The notes below the pieces were generated by a model. It worked only from the letters and a program-made list of their open reading frames with translations, did not search any database and had not been told where the DNA came from. From Bacteroidales bacterium UBA3754 (lineage in GTDB: Bacteria; Bacteroidota; Bacteroidia; Bacteroidales; UBA1715): a DNA stretch of 12,760 nucleotides. Location of the stretch: contig DFGI01000011.1 in assembly GCA_002371705.1 (NCBI GenBank), positions 1 to 12,760 on the forward strand, given 5' to 3'. The position numbers and the translations under genes are program-made. Below are positions 7,732 to 12,760 of the stretch, piece after piece (the stretch's first letter is position 1; each line of letters opens with the position of its first letter).

Positions 7732-7769
7732 TCTTCTACGATGCAAGTCAGATACTAGCATCCCGAAGA
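7732..7769 (-). other. Hairpin between epimerase and glycosyltransferase genes
   Basis: In the 92-nt gap, read on the minus strand, TCTTC pairs with GAAGA and, after a small internal loop, GATGC pairs with GCATC around a 13-nt loop. On the minus strand no T-run follows, so it is not a standard terminator for the cluster; a T-run is present on the plus-strand side only. It may tune message stability or partial read-through into the large gene. The stem is short and could be chance. Confidence 0.35.
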
Positions 7770-7778
7770 CTTTTTGTT

Positions 7779-8825
7779 CTATTTAAGTGGATTCTTGTCG
7801 CTTTTATACCATTTTACAAATTCTTTTAGTCCATCTTCAAGATTCCATTTTGGTTTGAAGTTCATTTCGCTCTCTATTCTTGAAGTGTCAGCACTAGTTC
7901 GCATCACATCTCCAGAACGCACATTTTGGACTAATTTGAATTCTGATTTCTTTCCGTATATTTGTTCAAGCGCTATTAGAAAGTCTATCATTTTTATCGG
8001 ATGCCCATTTCCAATATTGAAAATTCTAAAAGGCACTTTATTAGGACATATTTCTTCTTTCAGCTCATGGTCGGCAGCTATGATAACACCTTGTGCAACA
8101 TCGTCAATATAGGTGAAATCACGGACCATATCTCCATTTCCGTATAGTTCGATGGTTTCTTCTTTGCGAATCTTATCAGCGAATTTTATTGGTGACATAT
8201 CTGGACGTCCCCACGGACCATATACAGTGAAAAAACGTAATCCGATACAGCTTATCCCATATTGATGTGCATAACAATGCGCCATCGCTTCATCGGCAAT
8301 TTTACTTGCAGCATACAAGGATACTGGGGTATTTGTCGGATCTTCTTCGCTGAACTTTTCATTCTGGTTTATGCCATAGACTGACGAACTACTTGCAAAA
8401 ACAAGTTTGTTGACTTTGTGCCAGCGACAAGCTTCCAAAATATCCTCAAATCCATCCAGATTGGATTTCATGTATTCGTATGGATGCTCTTTGCTGAATT
8501 GTACCCCTGCTTGAGCGGCCAAATGAATTACCTTGTCAAAGTGTTCATAGCCAAACAAGAGATTTATGGCCTCTTTACTTTCGATTGACAGTCGCACAAA
8601 ACGATAGTTTGGAAGTTTTGTACTCTGATACCATTTTCCACGTAGGACATCATTGCTTTCGCAATTAATACCGCACTCTTTCAAACGTGCATATTTAAGT
8701 CTGACATCATAGTAATCGTTGATGTTGTCCACACCAACGATATCGTCGCCTCGTTCAGCTAATAAACAAACGACATGTGAGCCGATAAAACCAGCTGCAC
8801 CAGTTACAAGGATTTTTTGTTTCAT
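7779..8825 (-). CDS. UDP-glucuronate 4-epimerase-like NAD-dependent sugar epimerase
   Basis: This is a 348-residue extended short-chain dehydrogenase/reductase, a normal length for the family. The NAD-binding motif TGAAGFIGSH is at 8-17, followed by VGVDNINDYYDVRLKYARL, which is typical of UDP-glucuronate 4-epimerases (CapI/LpsL type). ASSSSVYG (144-151) and YAASK (171-175) carry the catalytic Ser, Tyr and Lys, and RFFTVYGPWGRPDMSP (197-212) is the signature stretch of this subfamily. The expected reaction is UDP-glucuronate to UDP-galacturonate, in the cytosol, supplying a sugar donor; a related UDP-sugar substrate is possible. It is the first gene of the minus-strand cluster, behind a Bacteroidota-type promoter and a 5' leader of about 120 nt. 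No UDP-glucose dehydrogenase is nearby, so its substrate must come from elsewhere. Confidence 0.9.
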   Translation of the reverse strand: MKQKILVTGAAGFIGSHVVCLLAERGDDIVGVDNINDYYDVRLKYARLKECGINCESNDVLRGKWYQSTKLPNYRFVRLSIESKEAINLLFGYEHFDKVIHLAAQAGVQFSKEHPYEYMKSNLDGFEDILEACRWHKVNKLVFASSSSVYGINQNEKFSEEDPTNTPVSLYAASKIADEAMAHCYAHQYGISCIGLRFFTVYGPWGRPDMSPIKFADKIRKEETIELYGNGDMVRDFTYIDDVAQGVIIAADHELKEEICPNKVPFRIFNIGNGHPIKMIDFLIALEQIYGKKSEFKLVQNVRSGDVMRTSADTSRIESEMNFKPKWNLEDGLKEFVKWYKSDKNPLK

Positions 8826-8945
8826 GGTTATAATTATAATATTGCATCATCCAGAGATGATTTTAAATGTTAAACATTCGTCTCGTCGATGTTTCTCGCA
8901 TCCAAGAGACATATTATATTTAGGTTCTCTTTTTAAAGAAGAAAA
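8826..8945 (-). other. Structured 5' leader of the minus-strand cluster
   Basis: Between the proposed promoter and the epimerase ATG the minus strand holds two hairpins and a dyad. GTCTC/GAGAC plus GATG/CATC form a stem over 8880-8910; ATCATC/GATGAT form a 6-bp stem with a 4-nt loop at 8846-8861; AATGTT and AACATT face each other across one base at 8866-8878. A 21-codon ORF (ATG at 8912, TGA at 8847-8849), beginning MSLGCEKHRR, passes through them and lies in the same frame as the epimerase. No T-run follows either hairpin. The leader could be regulatory, but no known riboswitch class is recognised. Confidence 0.4.
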
Positions 8946-8951
8946 ACTTTA

Positions 8952-8981
8952 CAAATATATATAGGTTTGCAAACAATCAAA
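8952..8981 (-). promoter_or_regulatory. Bacteroidota-type promoter for the epimerase cluster
   Basis: On the minus strand TTTG (8981-8978) and TATATTTG (8959-8952) match the Bacteroidota -33 TTTG and -7 TAnnTTTG boxes, with an 18-nt spacer against the usual 19-21. Transcription would begin near 8945. A second TTTG at 8973-8970 is too close to serve as the -33 box. Confidence 0.6.
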
Positions 8982-9164
8982 CAATTTTTACAAAAAAGTT
9001 TAATTACCAAAGGACTTCTTGTATTCCCATGCTCTTCGATTTCATAATTTCTGTCTCATCAAAATTTTGTCACAGCTATTAATTCATAAATGTCGTGGGT
9101 TTATCATCATTCTTTTACATTCATGCTATATTAAGTATTTAGAAAATCGAAACTTAGAATGGCG

Positions 9165-9195
9165 TTTCTGAAATCCCTAAAAATCAATATCTTTG
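9165..9195 (+). promoter_or_regulatory. Bacteroidota-type promoter for the lipoprotein gene
   Basis: TATCTTTG (9188-9195) is an exact TAnnTTTG -7 box, and TTTC (9165-9168) matches the -33 TTTG box in three of four bases with a 19-nt spacer. The start of transcription would fall near 9200, about 20 nt before the ATG at 9220. The TTG at 9193 lies inside the -7 box, which argues against it as a start codon. The remaining 9000-9160 stretch between the divergent promoters shows nothing I can assign. Confidence 0.6.
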
Positions 9196-9219
9196 TCTCA
9201 ACAACAAATCTCATTTTTT

Positions 9220-10002
9220 ATGAAACATCTCTTTTTGTCCCTTGCAATTCTTTTAGTAACAGTTAGTTGCACGAATACTGCCATACGGTCGGTTTCGGGT
9301 GTGTTGGAGGCAAAAGTCGGGGCTGCTACAGCTCCTGAATGCGTGCGTCAGGCAATGCAAAATCCCGTAACCGACAATCGTTTTGAGATGATACTGAACG
9401 ACGAGCAAAACCACATTGCCGTTTGGAGTTTAATCCGTTGTAGCGACGATGTTTCGGCAGAAGGTTGTGGCGTTGTCGTGAAAAATGGCCCGACCACGAC
9501 GGTGTTTCCCGATGTCCTTCACGGTAAAAATCCGACGGCATCTTACGACAGCACAACGGGAAACTTGTGGCTTGCTGCAGCGGTTATGGAAGGAACAGGC
9601 ACGCACGTGGAGCAACTTCATTTGTTGAGGTTCGATTCCAACGGCAGGGCAACTATTGCAAACACAATTGACCCGTACGATTTGCAAAAAGCTTTTATTC
9701 AACATATTGGCTATTCTATCGACGGAAAGGATATCACGTTCTATGCCGACAACCAGCCGATTCACACCGCCACAAGCACGGTTGACGATATGGGCGGTTT
9801 CTACGACGAACCTGTCTGGATTGGCGAACAAATATCCTATGTGTTGGGTGATACGTTGCGGGCTCTTGTCACGCCGGGCGTCAGTTTCAATGTGGGGAAA
9901 GTGCTGCGTTACGACGATATGCCAACAGTTTCGGCAGACGTGATTCTTTTCGATACGGCAGTCGCAATTCAGAACATTCGGGTTGAGAAAGATGATTTAT
10001 AA
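9220..10002 (+). CDS. Putative lipoprotein of unknown function
   Basis: This 260-residue protein begins with a basic residue and a hydrophobic stretch, MKHLFLSLAILLVTVSC, and the cysteine at 17 fits lipid attachment (the VTVSC box is a loose match to the lipobox, with Thr at -3 in place of Leu). The mature part is a single soluble region with many short beta-like segments, including NHIAVWSL, GNLWLAAAV and GGFYDEPVWIGEQISYV. I do not recognise the family. ATG 9220 is chosen over the in-frame TTG 27 nt upstream because it gives a clean signal peptide and because the TTG lies in the proposed promoter. A GNAT acetyltransferase gene follows after 14 nt, suggesting one transcript. It is probably exported and membrane-anchored. 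Confidence 0.75.
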   Translation: MKHLFLSLAILLVTVSCTNTAIRSVSGVLEAKVGAATAPECVRQAMQNPVTDNRFEMILNDEQNHIAVWSLIRCSDDVSAEGCGVVVKNGPTTTVFPDVLHGKNPTASYDSTTGNLWLAAAVMEGTGTHVEQLHLLRFDSNGRATIANTIDPYDLQKAFIQHIGYSIDGKDITFYADNQPIHTATSTVDDMGGFYDEPVWIGEQISYVLGDTLRALVTPGVSFNVGKVLRYDDMPTVSADVILFDTAVAIQNIRVEKDDL

Positions 10003-10016
10003 TTAATTTCATAGAG

Positions 10017-10568
10017 ATGATTATACGCCAGATAACAACGGATTCCGAAGATGTTCAGATAGTCCGTGAACTATATGAACAGTCGTTTCCCGAAGCGGAA
10101 AGGCTGTCGTTCGATGCACTGTTGAATCTGCTTTCGGTTGCCGATATTGATTTCTGTTCATACTATATAGAAAATCAGTTTATTGGTTTTACCTACACGT
10201 TTACTGTCGGAAAATTGTGCTGGTTCTTTTACTTTGCGGTTGTTCCCGAAAAAAGAGGCGAGGGGATAGGGACAGAAATATTGCGGAGCGTTCTTGAACA
10301 GCATAAGCAAAGTCTTATTGTTATTGATGTGGAACAGCCGTCGGAACAAGATGGTACGGCTCCAGCTGGTTTGGCAACGCCGGAAATGCGTCGTCGACGG
10401 TACGATTTTTATTGTCGGAACGGATTCCGTGACTCGGGTGTGCGTCGTTCATTTGGCGGCGTTACGTATCAGATCTTGGTCTGCGGCGAAGGAACAATAT
10501 TGGATAAGGAATACAGCAACCTAATCCGCATTATGTGGAAAAAGGTTAAAGAAGCGAGTGGGGATTGA
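10017..10568 (+). CDS. GNAT family N-acetyltransferase
   Basis: This is a 183-residue soluble protein with the GCN5-related acetyltransferase pattern: a central strand FYFAVVPEKRGEGIGTEIL (71-89) that contains the acetyl-CoA pyrophosphate-binding RGEGIG loop (80-85), then a strand IVIDVEQP (101-108), and a C-terminal RRYDFYCRNGF (128-138), the usual Y-x-x-x-G-F end of the fold. It would transfer an acetyl group from acetyl-CoA to an amine; the substrate is not evident. It starts 14 nt after the lipoprotein stop, with AGAG just before the ATG. A 123-nt gap without clear signals separates it from miaB. The length and the complete motif set indicate an intact gene. Confidence 0.85.
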   Translation: MIIRQITTDSEDVQIVRELYEQSFPEAERLSFDALLNLLSVADIDFCSYYIENQFIGFTYTFTVGKLCWFFYFAVVPEKRGEGIGTEILRSVLEQHKQSLIVIDVEQPSEQDGTAPAGLATPEMRRRRYDFYCRNGFRDSGVRRSFGGVTYQILVCGEGTILDKEYSNLIRIMWKKVKEASGD

Positions 10569-10691
10569 AGAGAATCGGATTGGTCGGAGGGGCGCGATGC
10601 AAGCTGATACTATTAGGCAAAACAACAATTTTATTGTTATGTACGCCATCTTTCTTCTAATTAATTTATCTTTACACCACAATTTTAGAGT

Positions 10692-12014
10692 ATGAAACAA
10701 TTACATATAGAGACATACGGCTGCCAGATGAATGTCGCTGATAGCGAGGTAGTTGCGGCTATTTTGAAAAAAGATGGTTTTGCATATACAAAGTACATCG
10801 ACGAGGCCGACGTGATTCTGCTGAATACGTGTTCCATCCGCGAACATGCCGAAAATAAGATTATTCAGCGTTTGAACGAATTGAAGAAACTGCGCGCCAC
10901 CAAGCCGCAATTGTTGGTAGGCGTGATTGGCTGTATGGCGGAACGTTTGCAGGAACGCTTGTTCGAGAAAAAGGACTTGGTTGACATTGTTGCCGGCCCC
11001 GACTCGTATCGTACTCTGCCACAATTGATTGAAAAGGCACAAGTGGAACGTCAGGCTATCAATGCGGAATTGTCGCTGACGGAAACCTATGCCGAAATTT
11101 ATCCGTATCGTTACGACGACAATGGCATTTCCGCCTTCGTCTCGATTATGCGTGGTTGCAACAATTTCTGCTCGTACTGCATTGTGCCATACACCCGTGG
11201 TCGTGAGCGGAGCCGCGATTCGCAGTCAATCGTTGACGAGGTAAAACAGCTCTATGCCGATGGTTATAAGGAAGTTACGTTGCTCGGTCAAAACGTAAAT
11301 TCCTATAAATTTGAAAATGACGGGGAAATGGTTTCGTTTCCGCAACTGCTTGAACAGGTGGCGATTGCCGTGCCGCAGATGAGAATACGTTTCACTACGT
11401 CGCATCCGAAAGATTTGTCCGACGATTTGTTGTACGTGATGGCAAAATACGACAATCTTGCAAAATGGATTCATTTGCCTGTGCAGAGCGGAAGTTCCAC
11501 GGTTTTGCAGCGAATGAACCGCCGTTACACCCGTGAATGGTATTTGGACCGAGTTGCTGCAATCCGTAGAATTTTGCCCGAAGCGTCAATTACGACTGAC
11601 ATTATGTGCGGTTTTTCCGACGAAACCGAGGCAGAACAGGAAGAAACCCTTTCGCTTATGCGTGAAGTGGAATACGATGCTGCGTTTATGTTCAAATACT
11701 CCGAACGCGAGGGCACGGTGGCTTCAAAACGTATGCCCGACAATGTTCCCGACGATGTGAAAACTCGTCGTTTGAACGATATTATAGCCCTTCAAAACGA
11801 ATTGTCACGGAAGAAGAATGCCGAAGATGTGGGAAAACTGTTCGAGGTGTTAGTTGACGGCGCTTCCAAACGCGACGAAGGCGAATGGAAAGGACGTTCG
11901 TCGCAAAACAAAACCGTTGTTTTCCCTGCTCAAAACGTGAAACTTGGTGATTTTGTGAAGGTTAAGATTGTTTCCTCGAGTTCGGCAACGTTGAGAGGGG
12001 AGATAGTAAAATAA
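10692..12014 (+). CDS. miaB: tRNA-2-methylthio-N6-dimethylallyladenosine synthase MiaB
   Basis: This 440-residue radical-SAM methylthiotransferase adds the 2-methylthio group to N6-isopentenyladenosine at position 37 of tRNAs that read codons starting with U. The N-terminal UPF0004 domain carries the three auxiliary cluster cysteines C11 (YGCQMN), C47 (LNTCSI) and C81 (GCMAER). The radical-SAM motif CNNFCSYC gives C156, C160 and C163, followed by IVPYTRGRERSR. A TRAM RNA-binding domain fills about 381-440 (GRSSQNKTVVF, KLGDFVKVKI). The motif set and length are those of MiaB rather than MtaB or RimO. No Shine-Dalgarno is seen; TATCTTTA at 10667-10674 matches seven of eight bases of a Bacteroidota -7 box, but no -33 box fits. 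xseB starts 12 nt downstream. Confidence 0.96.
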   Translation: MKQLHIETYGCQMNVADSEVVAAILKKDGFAYTKYIDEADVILLNTCSIREHAENKIIQRLNELKKLRATKPQLLVGVIGCMAERLQERLFEKKDLVDIVAGPDSYRTLPQLIEKAQVERQAINAELSLTETYAEIYPYRYDDNGISAFVSIMRGCNNFCSYCIVPYTRGRERSRDSQSIVDEVKQLYADGYKEVTLLGQNVNSYKFENDGEMVSFPQLLEQVAIAVPQMRIRFTTSHPKDLSDDLLYVMAKYDNLAKWIHLPVQSGSSTVLQRMNRRYTREWYLDRVAAIRRILPEASITTDIMCGFSDETEAEQEETLSLMREVEYDAAFMFKYSEREGTVASKRMPDNVPDDVKTRRLNDIIALQNELSRKKNAEDVGKLFEVLVDGASKRDEGEWKGRSSQNKTVVFPAQNVKLGDFVKVKIVSSSSATLRGEIVK

Positions 12015-12026
12015 TTGATAATAACT

Positions 12027-12233
12027 ATGAAAAAAGAAGAATTCTCATACGACAAGGCGATGGCCGAGATGGAGAAAATCATTCAGAAAATTGAATCTGG
12101 CGAGTGTAAAATAGATGAACTCACTGCCGAAGTGAAAAAAGCTGTGGAACTTATTGCTTTGTGCAAGAAGAAATTACAAAGTCTAAACACCGATGTGTCA
12201 AAGGCGTTTGATGAACTTGATGCACTTGAATAG
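12027..12233 (+). CDS. xseB: Exodeoxyribonuclease VII small subunit
   Basis: This 68-residue acidic helical protein fits XseB, the small subunit of exonuclease VII, several copies of which associate with XseA to degrade single-stranded DNA. The pattern FSYDKAMAEMEKIIQKIESG, with a following ECKIDELTAEVKKAVELIALCKKKL stretch, gives the two-helix hairpin typical of the family. The ATG at 12027 is preferred to the TTG at 12015 because it begins the conserved region and leaves a 12-nt gap after miaB. xseA is not in the window. The gene ends 2 nt from the stop of rnfA on the other strand, with no terminator between them. Confidence 0.9.
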   Translation: MKKEEFSYDKAMAEMEKIIQKIESGECKIDELTAEVKKAVELIALCKKKLQSLNTDVSKAFDELDALE

Positions 12234-12235
12234 CA

Positions 12236-12760
12236 TTACACCAGTCCCGAAAATCCCATAAACGCCAATGCCAGCAATCCTGCCGAGATAAGCGAGATAG
12301 GGGTGCCTTGTAGTTTTCTTGGCGTTTCGGTTATTTCCAGTTGTTCGCGTATGCCGGCAAAAAGCACCAAGGCAAGTCCGAATGCCAAGGAGTTAGCCAA
12401 TGCAAACACTATTGCCAATCCTAATGAATTTGTTTCAACGAAATTGAACTTGCTTGGCAAATCCAACGCCATAATCGACACACCGAGTACGCAGCAGTTC
12501 GTCGTGATAAGTGGCAAAAATACGCCAAGGGCTTCGTAGAGCGAGTGGGACACTTTCTTTAGCACGATTTCGACCATTTGCACCAACGATGCAATAATCA
12601 ATATGAAACTGATTGTCTGCAAAAACTCAAGTTCCAGCGGAACAAGCACGTATTGGTTCAAAATGTACGTCACCAATGTTGCCAAAACCATTACAAACAT
12701 TACCGCTCCAGCCATTCCGAGAGCAGTGTTTACTTTCTTGGAAACGCCCAAAAACGGACA
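12236..12760 (-). CDS. rnfA: Rnf electron transport complex subunit A, 5' end beyond the window
   Basis: These 175 codons are an integral membrane protein of the RnfA/NqrE family, and the frame is open to the window edge. The first visible residues, CPFLGVSKKVNTALGMAGAV, are the RnfA form; about 15-20 residues are missing at the N terminus. Further blocks are LEFLQTISFILIIASLVQMVE, FLPLITTNCCVLG with the conserved cysteine region, and a C-terminal helix ending AFMGFSGLV. Five to six membrane segments are visible. Within the Rnf complex it helps couple electron flow between ferredoxin and NAD+ to Na+ or H+ movement. NqrE is the alternative, but the N-terminal and TTNC stretches favour RnfA. 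Other rnf genes would lie upstream, outside the window. Confidence 0.92.
   Translation of the reverse strand, partial: CPFLGVSKKVNTALGMAGAVMFVMVLATLVTYILNQYVLVPLELEFLQTISFILIIASLVQMVEIVLKKVSHSLYEALGVFLPLITTNCCVLGVSIMALDLPSKFNFVETNSLGLAIVFALANSLAFGLALVLFAGIREQLEITETPRKLQGTPISLISAGLLALAFMGFSGLV

Noticed and set aside
7732..7769. Terminator between the epimerase and the giant gene
   Set aside because: The T-run lies on the plus-strand side only, where transcription would be antisense; on the minus strand it lacks a T-run.
9193..9219. N-terminal extension of the lipoprotein from TTG 9193
   Set aside because: It would place polar residues before the signal peptide, and the TTG lies within a good -7 promoter box.
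12236..12751. Complete rnfA starting at TTG 12751
   Set aside because: That codon is the Leu of the conserved CPFLGVSKK stretch; the frame continues to the window edge, so the gene is cut rather than short.

Overview
The window reads as a piece of an anaerobic Bacteroidales-type (Bacteroidota) chromosome. The evidence is sodium/proton-coupled energy proteins at both ends (the end of a membrane pyrophosphatase, and most of RnfA), an AAA_14/DUF4143 ATPase, promoters that fit the Bacteroidota TTTG / TAnnTTTG pattern, and starts that mostly lack a Shine-Dalgarno sequence. I cannot name the genus.

Layout. (1) 1-264: last 68 codons of hppA and a strong intrinsic terminator. (2) 265-1974: a non-coding, repeat-rich stretch with two arrays of 32-33 bp period, running directly into the start codon of an AAA_14/DUF4143 ATPase. 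(3) 2034-8981, minus strand: an AT-rich gene cluster. A Bacteroidota-type promoter and a structured leader precede a UDP-glucuronate 4-epimerase-like enzyme, then a 1622-residue protein that joins four glycosyltransferase-like regions with a kinase-like domain and a methyltransferase, then a LOG/TIGR00725 nucleotide-binding protein that overlaps it by 32 nt, then a 29-codon ORF with a near-perfect Shine-Dalgarno, and an intrinsic terminator. (4) 9165-12233, plus strand: a lipoprotein of unknown function and a GNAT acetyltransferase 14 nt apart, then miaB and xseB 12 nt apart. (5) 12236-12760, minus strand: rnfA, cut by the window edge.

The minus-strand cluster is the best candidate for an undescribed system. 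The epimerase would supply a nucleotide sugar. The large protein has the parts to add several sugars and also to phosphorylate and methylate, which recalls the kinase-methyltransferase chain terminator WbdD of O-antigen synthesis, here fused to its own glycosyltransferases. No polymerase, flippase or ABC exporter is in the window, so the acceptor is unknown. The LOG protein and the small proline/glycine-rich peptide lie in the same apparent transcript. Two hand-counted 60-bp blocks inside the cluster hold 17/60 G+C each, against 30/60 and 31/60 in two miaB blocks, which is compatible with acquired DNA between conserved genes.
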